A stretch of DNA of 64,000 bases from Neoaquamicrobium sediminum (GTDB taxonomy: Bacteria; Pseudomonadota; Alphaproteobacteria; Rhizobiales; Rhizobiaceae): positions 372,001-436,000 of the forward strand of contig NZ_JABETK010000002.1 of assembly GCF_013240295.1 (NCBI RefSeq), read 5' to 3'. Within the stretch, counting starts at the first letter, position 1. Each line of letters opens with the position of its first letter. Made by a program: the position numbers and the translations under genes. Below the pieces are notes generated by a model. It was given only the letters and a program-made list of their open reading frames with translations. It was not told the DNA's origin and made no database searches. Of the stretch, positions 19,508 through 27,073 are shown in pieces.

Positions 19508-19876
19508 TTAACCGGCGCGTTTGAACTTTGTGGGCATGGGCGAGGGTGGCGTGACGCCTGGGCTCACGCAGGCCGCTCCCGAACCGTTGTCGATGGCCAG
19601 GCTGGCATCGGTGATCGTGTAATTGCAGCTGACCGTCACGCCATTGCCGGATGTCAGCGCCACTCGGCCCTTGCTGGCGAGCTTCCAGTCGAGGCGAAGC
19701 GTGTAGCCCCTGTCATACTGGTAATCGAAGACGCCGTCGGCTTTGAACTCGACATTGCGGCCGGATCCGTCGTCGGGCAGCCAGATTGCCGTCAATGCCG
19801 TCCTGTCGGCCTCGGTTGCCGGCTCGCCGCAGCCGGGAAGCAGGACAGTGGGCACGATCAGAAGCCATTTGCGCAT
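19508..19876 (-). CDS. Small lipoprotein of unknown function
   Basis: A 122-residue protein starting MRKWLLIVPTVLLPGCGEP, a lipoprotein signal with lipobox LLPGC. The mature part contains a predicted beta-rich domain (ADGVFDYQYDRGYTLRLDWKL, VSCNYTITDASLAID) and a proline-rich C-terminus. No family is recognised. It is 91 bases upstream of the HerA-like gene on the same strand, so it may be co-transcribed with it. The promoter region is shared with the divergent ilv leader. Confidence 0.7.
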   Translation of the reverse strand: MRKWLLIVPTVLLPGCGEPATEADRTALTAIWLPDDGSGRNVEFKADGVFDYQYDRGYTLRLDWKLASKGRVALTSGNGVTVSCNYTITDASLAIDNGSGAACVSPGVTPPSPMPTKFKRAG

Positions 19877-19955
19877 GGTGGCCCCCTCCAGGATGCGCGA
19901 TCATGCCGGATTTCCGATTGACAGTCATCGGATTGCGCAATTAATGTCCGCTCCG

Positions 19956-20009
19956 ATGACAAATATAGCGATCATTCTCGTAGGAAGGCGCATGGGCAAG
20001 GCGGTGTAA
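19956..20009 (+). CDS. ilvI leader peptide
   Basis: A 17-codon open frame, MTNIAIILVGRRMGKAV, with the run Ile-Ala-Ile-Ile-Leu-Val at codons 4-9 (6 of 17 residues are branched-chain). It lies about 165 bases before ilvI and just ahead of hairpins and a terminator, the classic arrangement of a transcription-attenuation leader for branched-chain amino-acid synthesis. A perfect -35 hexamer TTGACA is at 19918-19923 with only a weak -10. No strong ribosome site is seen, so start and promoter spacing need care. Confidence 0.75.
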   Translation: MTNIAIILVGRRMGKAV

Positions 20010-20063
20010 CCGCCGGGCGAAAGCTCCCATGCGCGAAACACAGGCTCCTCAGGGGCCTTTTTT
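19988..20063 (+). terminator. ilvI attenuator: nested pause hairpins and intrinsic terminator
   Basis: Three RNA structures follow the leader peptide. GGCGGT/ACCGCC (20000-20005 with 20009-20014) is a tight stem that covers the leader stop codon. GCGCATGGG/CCCATGCGC (19988-19996 with 20026-20034) is a perfect 9-base stem enclosing it. AGGCTCC/GGGGCCT (20042-20048 with 20052-20058, one G-T pair, loop TCA) is followed by six Ts ending at 20063 and forms an intrinsic terminator 58 bases before ilvI. Stalling at Ile/Leu/Val codons would change folding. The exact antiterminator pairing is not resolved. Confidence 0.75.
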
Positions 20064-20121
20064 ATTGCCCGCAAGACCGATAAACGACCATGGCGCGATA
20101 CGCGAAGACAGGAAGAGACCG

Positions 20122-21909
20122 ATGAGCAACGCAGGAAGTGACGCTGGCAGGCGCGAGATGAGCGGCGCGGAGATGGTGGTGCAGGCGCTAAGGGACAATG
20201 GCGTCGAGCACATCTTCGGCTATCCGGGCGGTGCGGTCCTTCCAATCTACGACGAGCTTTTCCAGCAGGACGATATCCAGCACGTTCTGGTGCGCCACGA
20301 GCAGGGCGCAGGCCACGCGGCGGAAGGCTATGCACGCTCGACCGGCAAGGCTGGCGTTTTCCTCGTCACTTCCGGCCCCGGCGCGACCAATGCGGTGACG
20401 CCGCTGCAGGACGCGTTGATGGATTCAATCCCGCTGGTCTGCATCACCGGCCAGGTCCCGACGACGCTGATCGGCTCCGACGCGTTCCAGGAATGCGATA
20501 CCGTCGGCATCACGCGGCCCTGCACCAAGCACAACTGGCTGGTTAAGGACGTCAACGACCTGTCGCGCATCATCCACGAGGCGTTCCATGTCGCCACGAC
20601 CGGCCGGCCCGGTCCCGTGGTGGTCGACATTCCCAAGGATGTCCAGTTCGCCAAGGGCATCTACACGCCGCCGCAGCAGGCCCCGCGTACATCCTACAGC
20701 CCCAAGGTGCAGGGCGACATCGAGGCCATCAAGCAGGCGGTCGCATTGATGGCGGGCGCCAAGCGGCCCGTGATCTATTCCGGCGGCGGCGTGGTGAACT
20801 CGGGCCCAGAGGCCAGCCATCTGCTGCGCGAACTCGTCGACCTGACCGGCTTCCCGATCACCTCTACGCTGATGGGGCTCGGCGCCTATCCGGCTTCGGG
20901 CAAGAACTGGCTCGGCATGCTCGGCATGCATGGCACCTACGAAGCCAACATGGTCATGCACGACTGCGACGTGATGATCTGCCTCGGCGCGCGTTTCGAC
21001 GACCGCATTACCGGCAGGCTGGACGCGTTCTCGCCCAACTCGAAGAAGATCCATATCGACGTCGACCCGTCCTCGCTGAACAAGAACGTGCATGTCGACA
21101 TACCGATACTCGGCGATGTCGGCCGGGTGCTGGAGGATTTGGTCCGGCTGTGGCGCGCCACCGTCAAACCCGAAAAGTCGGCTCTGCACCCGTGGTGGGA
21201 GCAGATCGCGCGCTGGCGCTCGCGGGACTCGCTCGCCTACCGCAGCAGCGATGACGTGATCATGCCGCAATACGCGATCCAACGGCTCTACGAACTGACG
21301 AAGGACCGTGACACCTACATCACCACCGAGGTCGGACAGCACCAGATGTGGGCCGCCCAGCATTACGGCTTCGAGAAGCCGAACCGCTGGATGACCTCGG
21401 GCGGCCTCGGCACCATGGGCTACGGCCTCCCGGCAGCGCTCGGCGTGCAGATCGCCCATCCCGACGCGCTCGTCATCGACATTGCCGGTGACGCGTCGGT
21501 GCAGATGACGATGCAGGAGATGTCGACGGCGGTTCAGTACGAGGCGCCGATCAAGATCTTCATCCTCAACAACCAGTATATGGGCATGGTGCGCCAGTGG
21601 CAGCAATTGCTCCACGGCAACCGCCTGTCGCACTCCTACACGGAGGCGATGCCTGATTTCGTGCTGATGGCGCAGGCCTTCGGGGCGCACGGCATCCGGT
21701 GCGAAAAGCCGGGTGACCTCGACGCCGCGATCCAGGAGATGATCGACGTGAAGAAGCCGGTCCTGTTCGACTGCCGCGTGGCAGCCCTCGCCAACTGCTT
21801 CCCGATGATCCCCTCCGGCAAGGCCCACAACGAGATGCTCCTGCCCGACGAGGCGACCGACGAAGCCGTCGCCAACGCCATCGACGCCAAGGGCAGGGAA
21901 CTGGTTTGA
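20122..21909 (+). CDS. ilvI: Acetolactate synthase large (catalytic) subunit
   Basis: Thiamine-diphosphate enzyme that condenses pyruvate with pyruvate or 2-oxobutyrate, the first common step of Val/Leu/Ile synthesis. About 595 residues: SGAEMVVQALRDNGVEHIFGYPGG starts the N-terminal domain and the catalytic glutamate is in VRHEQGAGHAAEGYAR. The FAD-binding middle domain follows, and the C-terminal TPP motif runs GDASVQMTMQEMSTAV to NNQYMGMVRQW. The ATG at 20122 has GGAAGAGACCG before it; an upstream ATG at 20029 lies inside the attenuator and is not the start. Its partner ilvH is displaced by a toxin-antitoxin module. Confidence 0.96.
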   Translation: MSNAGSDAGRREMSGAEMVVQALRDNGVEHIFGYPGGAVLPIYDELFQQDDIQHVLVRHEQGAGHAAEGYARSTGKAGVFLVTSGPGATNAVTPLQDALMDSIPLVCITGQVPTTLIGSDAFQECDTVGITRPCTKHNWLVKDVNDLSRIIHEAFHVATTGRPGPVVVDIPKDVQFAKGIYTPPQQAPRTSYSPKVQGDIEAIKQAVALMAGAKRPVIYSGGGVVNSGPEASHLLRELVDLTGFPITSTLMGLGAYPASGKNWLGMLGMHGTYEANMVMHDCDVMICLGARFDDRITGRLDAFSPNSKKIHIDVDPSSLNKNVHVDIPILGDVGRVLEDLVRLWRATVKPEKSALHPWWEQIARWRSRDSLAYRSSDDVIMPQYAIQRLYELTKDRDTYITTEVGQHQMWAAQHYGFEKPNRWMTSGGLGTMGYGLPAALGVQIAHPDALVIDIAGDASVQMTMQEMSTAVQYEAPIKIFILNNQYMGMVRQWQQLLHGNRLSHSYTEAMPDFVLMAQAFGAHGIRCEKPGDLDAAIQEMIDVKKPVLFDCRVAALANCFPMIPSGKAHNEMLLPDEATDEAVANAIDAKGRELV

Positions 21910-21916
21910 CATACAA

Positions 21917-21963
21917 TTGAAGTAAGACGCGGTAAGGCGTATATTCGTCTTACCGCATCTTAC
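21917..21963 (+). promoter_or_regulatory. Promoter inside an 18-base inverted-repeat operator for the toxin-antitoxin module
   Basis: Arms 21922-21939 (GTAAGACGCGGTAAGGCG) and 21946-21963 (CGTCTTACCGCATCTTAC) pair at 16 of 18 positions around a 6-base centre. That centre, TATATT (21940-21945), is a -10 box exactly 17 bases from a -35 box TTGAAG (21917-21922). A dimeric antitoxin bound to both arms would cover the promoter, as in self-repressed toxin-antitoxin operons. The antitoxin start is 13 bases downstream. Confidence 0.8.
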
Positions 21964-21976
21964 TTGGAGCAACGCG

Positions 21977-22261
21977 ATGAACGCGCGGGCAAAAATCTCG
22001 AGCAAGGGTCAGATCGTCGTACCGAAGGCGGTTCGCGACGAGCTAGGCCTTGGCGAAGGCAGCGAAGTCGAGTTCATCCGCAAGGGAAAGGGATTCTTCG
22101 TGCAGCCGGTCGAGAAGTTGGATCCGAGATTCCCGCCTCAACCCAGAGGCGCGTTCCTCAAGCACGTGCTGAAGGTCGATCGGCCGTTTCCCACGGATGC
22201 CGAGATCGATCGCGCGATGATGGCCGAGGCGGCCAGACGGTTCGATGCCACTCGCCGTTGA
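21977..22261 (+). CDS. AbrB/MazE-type antitoxin (VapB-like)
   Basis: A 94-residue DNA-binding antitoxin. The N-terminal half is a swapped-hairpin AbrB domain (AKISSKGQIVVPKAVRDELGLGEGSEVEFIRKGKGFFVQP). The C-terminal half is basic and helical (DAEIDRAMMAEAARRF), the usual toxin-neutralising part. It overlaps the PIN toxin gene by 17 bases. Sits between ilvI and ilvH with its own operator-promoter. Naming follows the domain pair AbrB plus PIN. Confidence 0.9.
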   Translation: MNARAKISSKGQIVVPKAVRDELGLGEGSEVEFIRKGKGFFVQPVEKLDPRFPPQPRGAFLKHVLKVDRPFPTDAEIDRAMMAEAARRFDATRR

Positions 22262-22640
22262 CACGAATGTCCTCGCCCGGGCGTTGGTTGACGACGGGTC
22301 GGATCAGTCGAAACGTGCGCAGAAGCTCTTGACCGACGAAGAGATTTTCATCGCAGATACGGTCCTTTTGGAGACGGAGTGGCTGATGCGCAGCGTCATG
22401 AATGTCGCCCGGGAAGACATCGGCGGGATATTCGCCGTGCTCGTGGCAACCGAGAACATCTTCTTTGCGGACCGCGGGCGGGTCGCAAACTGCATCCTGG
22501 CTCACCAGGCCGGGCTCGACTTCGCGGACGCCATGCATCTGTACGCCGCAGCCGGCAACGATGCCTTCGCCACATTCGACACCGGTTTTCGCCGCAAGTC
22601 CAAACGCTTGGCAAGCAGTGTTCCAGTGATCGCGGCATAG
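22245..22640 (+). CDS. PIN-domain ribonuclease toxin (VapC-like)
   Basis: A 131-residue PIN-fold nuclease, the toxin of the pair; VapC proteins usually cut tRNA or rRNA. Expected acidic residues are present: the first aspartate in VDTNVLARALVDD, a glutamate in ADTVLLETEWLM, aspartates in GLDFADAMHLYAA, and the last in FATFDTGF. The start overlaps the antitoxin end, so antitoxin and toxin are translationally coupled. ilvH begins 27 bases after the stop. Confidence 0.92.
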   Translation: MPLAVDTNVLARALVDDGSDQSKRAQKLLTDEEIFIADTVLLETEWLMRSVMNVAREDIGGIFAVLVATENIFFADRGRVANCILAHQAGLDFADAMHLYAAAGNDAFATFDTGFRRKSKRLASSVPVIAA

Positions 22641-22667
22641 AATGAAACTTCAAATTCGGAAACAGTT

Positions 22668-23240
22668 ATGAACGCCCAGCTTCAGCCCACCGGCTCCGCC
22701 TATTTCATCGCCAAGGAAACCGAGAGCGCGGAAAAGCACACGCTTTCCATGCTCGTCGACAACGAGCCCGGCACGCTTGCCCGCGTCATTGGCCTGTTCT
22801 CCGGCCGCGGCTACAACATCGACAGCCTGACCGTGTCGGAGACCGAGCATGAGAAGCACCTGTCGCGCATAACGATCGTGACGCGTGGCACGCCGCACGT
22901 GCTGGAGCAGATCAAGCACCAGCTCGAGCGCATCGTGCCGGTGCATCGCGTCAACGACCTGACGGTCATCGCGCGTGAACTTGGGCAGGAGCGCCCGCTG
23001 GAGCGCGAGCTTGCGCTGGTCAAGGTGGCCGGCACCGGCAATGCGCGGGTAGAGGCGCTGCGGCTGGCCGAAGCGTTTCGCGCCAACGTGATCGATGCAA
23101 ACACAGGCCATTTCATCTTCGAGATCACCGGCCGTGTGTCCAAGATCGAACAGTTCATCGCCATCATGCAGCCGCTCGGCCTCGTCGAGGTCTGCCGCAC
23201 CGGCGTAGCCGCCATGAACCGCGGTCCGCAGGGCATGTAG
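22668..23240 (+). CDS. ilvH: Acetolactate synthase small (regulatory) subunit
   Basis: Activates the large subunit and carries valine feedback inhibition. The 190-residue protein has an N-terminal ACT domain (HTLSMLVDNEPGTLARVIGLFSGRGYNIDSLTV, about residues 24-56) and the C-terminal IlvN domain (ANVIDANTGHFIFEITG). In most relatives it directly follows ilvI; here 758 bases with a toxin-antitoxin pair intervene. Expression could come from ilvI read-through or from the toxin-antitoxin promoter. Confidence 0.95.
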   Translation: MNAQLQPTGSAYFIAKETESAEKHTLSMLVDNEPGTLARVIGLFSGRGYNIDSLTVSETEHEKHLSRITIVTRGTPHVLEQIKHQLERIVPVHRVNDLTVIARELGQERPLERELALVKVAGTGNARVEALRLAEAFRANVIDANTGHFIFEITGRVSKIEQFIAIMQPLGLVEVCRTGVAAMNRGPQGM

Positions 23241-23312
23241 CGGGCGCCTGCGGTGATCGTCGGAGCGGTTTGCTTGAATTGTCACCGGGACAACAATGCG
23301 CTTGGAGTCGCT

Positions 23313-23341
23313 GTTTTAGGTCAGTAACATTGACTTAAAAC
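23313..23341 (+). promoter_or_regulatory. Inverted repeat upstream of LysE-type exporter
   Basis: GTTTTAGGTCA (23313-23323) and TGACTTAAAAC (23331-23341) are 11-base arms matching at 10 positions around a 7-base spacer, ending 18 bases before the exporter start. The right arm is not followed by Ts, so an operator is more likely than an ilvH terminator. The regulator is unknown. Confidence 0.5.
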
Positions 23342-23359
23342 GTCCTTCGGAAACGCCCC

Positions 23360-23956
23360 ATGTCCACCGACCTTTTGCTTGCGCTGGTCGTCTTCGCCTT
23401 CGTGACGTCAATCACGCCGGGCCCGAACAACTTCATGCTGCTGGCGTCCGGCGTTAATTTCGGCTTCCGGCGCACCATCCCGCATATGCTTGGCATTGGC
23501 GGCGGCTTTCTGTCGCTGCTGCTGGGCGTCGGCTTCGGGCTCGGCGCGCTGCTCACGGCCTATCCGTCGCTTCATCTTGCGCTCAAGCTCGCCGGCGGCG
23601 CCTATCTCCTCTATCTCGCTTGGCGTACCGCCATGTCGCGTTCACTGTCGGAAAAGGACGGCAAGGCGGCGCGGCCGATGACGTTCCTGGAGGCTGCGGC
23701 TTTCCAGTGGGTCAATCCCAAGGCGTGGGTGATGGCCGTCACCGCGATGGCCATCTACGCCGATCCGGCGGCGCCGTTCCTGTCGGTGCTGGTCGTTGCG
23801 CTCGCCTTCGCGCTGGTGAACCTGCCGAGCGTCTCGACCTGGGCCGGGTTCGGCATGGCGTTGCGCGGCTTTCTGGCCGATCCGGTGCGTCTGAAGTGGT
23901 TCAACATCGCGATGGGGGTGGCGCTGGCGGTCAGCCTTTGGCCGATGCTGCGCTAA
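23360..23956 (+). CDS. LysE family translocator (amino-acid exporter)
   Basis: A 198-residue inner-membrane protein of the LysE/RhtB family, which exports amino acids such as lysine, threonine or homoserine lactone. It has about six hydrophobic segments and the family signature SITPGPNNFMLLASGVNFGFRRTIPHMLGI near residues 16-45. FQWVNPKAWVMAVTAMAIY lies in the middle. It stands downstream of ilvH but behind its own operator-like repeat, so it is probably a separate unit. The substrate is not predictable. Confidence 0.9.
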   Translation: MSTDLLLALVVFAFVTSITPGPNNFMLLASGVNFGFRRTIPHMLGIGGGFLSLLLGVGFGLGALLTAYPSLHLALKLAGGAYLLYLAWRTAMSRSLSEKDGKAARPMTFLEAAAFQWVNPKAWVMAVTAMAIYADPAAPFLSVLVVALAFALVNLPSVSTWAGFGMALRGFLADPVRLKWFNIAMGVALAVSLWPMLR

Positions 23957-24014
23957 CACGTGGGCTGACGCTGGGTAATCGACGCGCAAAATCGTTGCTG
24001 CTAGGGTCTCGGGC

Positions 24015-24515
24015 ATGATTGAGAAGCTCGTCTCGTTCAAAGGACTGGTGCTGGTGGCCGTGGTGCTGCTGGTGCCGCTGTTCGCGCTCGGCTGGCTGAC
24101 CCGGGAGGATCCTGCCGATAAACCCTATCTGCGCATCGTCGGCGGCGGCTTCATCTTCAATTACCGTGTTTCCGACGTGTACTACGGCTTCACCGCCATC
24201 GTGCAGAAGCCGCTGCCGACGGGCACCATCGTCGAGGCTGCATTCGAGGACCCGGCTGGCGGCACGGTGCATACCGTGCGCCAGCGCATCGGCGGGCCGG
24301 AGATGGCGAAGTTTGCCATGCGTTCACCCTCCGTGCGCGGTGTCGAGGCTGGCAAGCCCTACAACGTGGCGATCCGCGTTTTCGATCGCGATGAAAAGCA
24401 CCTGCTGTGGCAGGATGACATGCAGTTCACCAGCCAGGTCAGCGATGCGGTGGTGCCTGATGCGCCGCTCACTGTTGGGCCGGGCTACGCCCGCAATCCC
24501 AATGCCGGCGGATAA
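24015..24515 (+). CDS. Conserved membrane-anchored protein of unknown function
   Basis: A 166-residue protein with one N-terminal hydrophobic helix (LVLVAVVLLVPLFALGWL), then a probably periplasmic beta-rich domain containing YLRIVGGGFIFNYRVSDVYYGFTAIVQKPLP and a proline-rich C-terminus. No function is assigned. It lies 12 bases upstream of the nitrile hydratase alpha gene, which may only reflect co-transcription. Confidence 0.75.
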   Translation: MIEKLVSFKGLVLVAVVLLVPLFALGWLTREDPADKPYLRIVGGGFIFNYRVSDVYYGFTAIVQKPLPTGTIVEAAFEDPAGGTVHTVRQRIGGPEMAKFAMRSPSVRGVEAGKPYNVAIRVFDRDEKHLLWQDDMQFTSQVSDAVVPDAPLTVGPGYARNPNAGG

Positions 24516-24527
24516 GACGGGAATTCA

Positions 24528-25157
24528 ATGAGCGGCCACGCACACGACCACCACGATCACCATCACGACAATCATCTCGACCCGATGGATGCTCGGGTGA
24601 GGGCGCTCGAGACGATCCTGACCCGCAAGGGCCTCGTCGATCCGGCCGCGATCGACGCCATCGTCGAGACCTACGAGACGAAGGTCGGCCCCCGAAACGG
24701 CGCGGCGGTGGTGGCAAAGGCTTGGGCCGACCCGGCCTATGCCGACTGGCTGAAACGCGATGCGACGGCGGCGATTGCCGAACTTGGCTTCACCGGCCGG
24801 CAGGGCGAGCACATGCAGGCCGTGTTCAACACGCCCGACACCCACAACCTCGTCGTCTGCACACTCTGCTCCTGCTATCCGTGGTCGGTGCTTGGCCTGC
24901 CGCCGGTCTGGTACAAGTCGCCGCCCTATCGCAGCCGCGCGGTGATCGATCCGCGCGGGGTGCTGGCCGAGTTCGGGCTGGTCCTCGACCCGCAGACCAA
25001 AGTCCGCGTCTGGGATTCTACCGCCGAACTCCGCTATCTGGTCATCCCGATGCGCCCGGCTGGTACGGAAAGCTGGAGTGAGGAACGGCTCGCCGGCCTT
25101 GTTACGCGCGACTCAATGATCGGCACGGGCGTTGCGACCGCCCCGGAGGCGGCATGA
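24528..25157 (+). CDS. nthA: Nitrile hydratase alpha subunit, cobalt type
   Basis: Hydrates nitriles to amides as an alpha-beta heterodimer. The 209-residue protein carries the metal-binding claw VCTLCSC at residues 110-116; threonine rather than serine in the third position is typical of cobalt enzymes. The middle cysteines are oxidised in the mature enzyme. The first 16 residues hold eight histidines ([11 protein letters not shown]), a feature of many alpha subunits. It overlaps nthB by 4 bases (ATGA). Confidence 0.95.
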   Translation: MSGHAHDHHDHHHDNHLDPMDARVRALETILTRKGLVDPAAIDAIVETYETKVGPRNGAAVVAKAWADPAYADWLKRDATAAIAELGFTGRQGEHMQAVFNTPDTHNLVVCTLCSCYPWSVLGLPPVWYKSPPYRSRAVIDPRGVLAEFGLVLDPQTKVRVWDSTAELRYLVIPMRPAGTESWSEERLAGLVTRDSMIGTGVATAPEAA

Positions 25158-25813
25158 ACGGCCCCCACGATCTCGGCGGCCAGATGGGCTTCGGGCCGGT
25201 TGCGCCCGAGACAGATGAGCCGTTCTTCCACGCCGATTGGGAAAAGCGCGCGCTGGGCGTCACGCTTTGCGCTGGCGCGATGGGCCACTGGAACATCGAC
25301 GAGAGCCGCCACGCGCGCGAATCCCTGCATCCGGCGGTCTATTACGGTTCCAGCTATTACGAGATTTGGACGAGGGCGGTGGAGACGCTGTTGAAGCGCC
25401 ACGGCTTCCTCAGCGACGCCGAGCTGGCTGCGGAAGCGGCACTTGAAACAGGCACCCCGCCGCGCAGGGTGCTGAAGGCAGCCGACGTGCCTGCGGTTCT
25501 GGCACGGGGCGGTCCGTGCGACCGGCCGGTTGCCGCCGAGCCCCGCTTTTCCGTAGGCCAGCGCGTGCGCGCCCGCAACATGCACCCGACCGGCCATACG
25601 CGCCTGCCGCGCTATGTGCGCGGCAGGACGGGCGTGATCGAGGCGGTGCATGGCGGCTTCGTGCTGCCTGACACCAATGCGCATGGTCAAGGCGAGAACC
25701 CGGAACGGCTCTACACGGTCGTATTCGCTGGGCCGGAGCTCTGGGGCGACGGAGCCGACCCGACCCTGACAGTCTCGGTCGACGCCTGGGAGAGCTATCT
25801 TGAACCGGCCTGA
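25154..25813 (+). CDS. nthB: Nitrile hydratase beta subunit
   Basis: Second subunit of nitrile hydratase. The 219-residue protein starts [16 protein letters not shown], the family N-terminus. It carries [13 protein letters not shown], the SH3-like C-terminal part [29 protein letters not shown], and [12 protein letters not shown]. The two conserved arginines that contact the alpha claw are expected in the N-terminal half. The end overlaps the accessory gene by 14 bases. Confidence 0.95.
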   Translation: MNGPHDLGGQMGFGPVAPETDEPFFHADWEKRALGVTLCAGAMGHWNIDESRHARESLHPAVYYGSSYYEIWTRAVETLLKRHGFLSDAELAAEAALETGTPPRRVLKAADVPAVLARGGPCDRPVAAEPRFSVGQRVRARNMHPTGHTRLPRYVRGRTGVIEAVHGGFVLPDTNAHGQGENPERLYTVVFAGPELWGDGADPTLTVSVDAWESYLEPA

Positions 25814-26140
25814 CGCGTCGCCGGCCGACCCGAAGCCCTTCGATGCCCCTGGCAGGCGCTGGCCTTCGCGCTTGTCGTTGCGCTGCATGAGCGCGGCGTC
25901 TTTACATGGGGTGAATGGGCCGAAGCGCTTGGCGCCGAAGTCCACCGCGCCGATGCCGCCCCGGATGGCCACGATTACTACGAGCACTGGCTGGCGGCAC
26001 TCGAAGCGCTGTTGGGTCGCAAGGGCATCGCGCTTCCGGCTCAGGTAGAGGAACTGGCGGATGCCTGGCAGCGCGCAGCCCACGCCACGCCCCACGGTAG
26101 CCCCATCCTGCTGGCCAACGATCCCTCGGGCGGCCCCTGA
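25800..26140 (+). pseudogene. Nitrile hydratase accessory (activator/metal-insertion) protein, frameshifted
   Basis: Small activator that loads cobalt into the alpha subunit. The frame starts [17 protein letters not shown] and then breaks at the C run near 25846-25849. With one C added it continues as WQALAFALVVALHERGVFTWGEWAEALG, DGHDYYEHWLAALEALLGRKG and LADAWQRAAHATPHGSPILL, the normal activator ending at 26138-26140. Without repair the product loses nearly everything, and a cobalt nitrile hydratase would be poorly metallated. A base-calling deletion is the likelier explanation. Confidence 0.8.
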
Positions 26141-26160
26141 CCTGCTCACGTGCTGGGCTG

Positions 26161-26964
26161 TCAGGCAAACTCCAGCAGCAGCGGCCGGTGATCCGAGACC
26201 TCCGGTTCGGCGAAGACATCGAACGACAGCACCTTCACCGCATCGTTTACGAGCATGTAGTCAGCATAGCGGCCCGCTTTGGTGTAGTGCGACGTCCGAG
26301 TATCGGTGAAGCCGCGCGCCGTCACGAGATCAGCAAGGCTGAACCCGCGCAGCACCGCGAAGGTTTCGCTGTCCGGAAGCACGTTGAAGTCACCGCACAC
26401 GATAACCGGGTCTCCGTCCTCAGCGACGGATCGTGTCAGTTTGAGCAGCCGCGCGGCCTGCGCGGAACGCGCTGGCGTGTCGTGCTTGCCAGTGGGGTCG
26501 CGCAACCCGTGCATATGGGCGATCGTGACGGGGCGCTCGGCCTCCGGATCGTAAAGCCGAACCGCATGGGCGCTGCGCGAGCGCGGATGCTCGCCATAGC
26601 CGTGCGGCGAGAAGGCGCCGTGCACGAAGCCCTGCCGCTGCCCGATAATCGGGATGGTCGCGCGCACGAATGTCGCAAGCCCCCAGAAGGACGGATAGCG
26701 CTGCTCACCGTTCCACAGGTCGCCAAGCGCAGCCGGGCAGAAGGTCGCGACATGGCCGGGCAGGGCGCTACTCACCTCGGCAAAGAAGTTCGCGCGCTGC
26801 GGCAGGTCCGTCCCGCCGTCGCGATAGGTGAGCCAGCCGCGGTTGGTGGATGGCGTGTGAACCACCTCCTGCAGGCACAGCACGTCCGGATCTGCTTCCG
26901 CGAGGAAGGCGAGCAGCGGTTCATGGAGCTTTCCGCCCCATCCGTTCAGGCAGATAAGGCGCAA
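26161..26964 (-). CDS. Endonuclease/exonuclease/phosphatase (EEP) family protein
   Basis: About 267 residues of the EEP (exonuclease III/DNase I-like) fold: a metal-binding glutamate in VLCLQEVVH, PVTIAHMHGLRDP, VIVCGDFNVLPDSE with the catalytic Asp-Asn, and the final histidine in VSDHRPLLLEFA. A TTG start at 26964 has GAGG seven bases upstream and begins right at the first strand (RLICLNGWGGKL). The frame is open to an ATG at 27024. No signal peptide is seen. The substrate is not predictable (nucleic acid or phosphodiester). Confidence 0.82.
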   Translation of the reverse strand: MRLICLNGWGGKLHEPLLAFLAEADPDVLCLQEVVHTPSTNRGWLTYRDGGTDLPQRANFFAEVSSALPGHVATFCPAALGDLWNGEQRYPSFWGLATFVRATIPIIGQRQGFVHGAFSPHGYGEHPRSRSAHAVRLYDPEAERPVTIAHMHGLRDPTGKHDTPARSAQAARLLKLTRSVAEDGDPVIVCGDFNVLPDSETFAVLRGFSLADLVTARGFTDTRTSHYTKAGRYADYMLVNDAVKVLSFDVFAEPEVSDHRPLLLEFA

Positions 26965-27073
26965 TGGAAGGCCTCGACTCGTCAATGGATGCGCCGACCA
27001 TACTGTCAGCACCCGATGCATCAAGAGCCTGCCCGGTATTGCCCCCGTCCTGCGAATCCCGCACTAACGCGCG

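Noticed and set aside
19465..19513. GGTTAAGC/GCTTAACC inverted repeat between the HerA and lipoprotein genes
   Set aside because: It overlaps the lipoprotein stop codon, has a long spacer and no T run; too weak to call an operator or terminator.
20029..20121. Longer ilvI N-terminus from ATG 20029
   Set aside because: This segment is the attenuator terminator region; ATG 20122 has a good ribosome site and the family N-terminus.
20425..22005. Long minus-strand frame opposite ilvI
   Set aside because: Shadow frame with the Arg/His-rich composition typical of antisense reading; ilvI is unambiguous.
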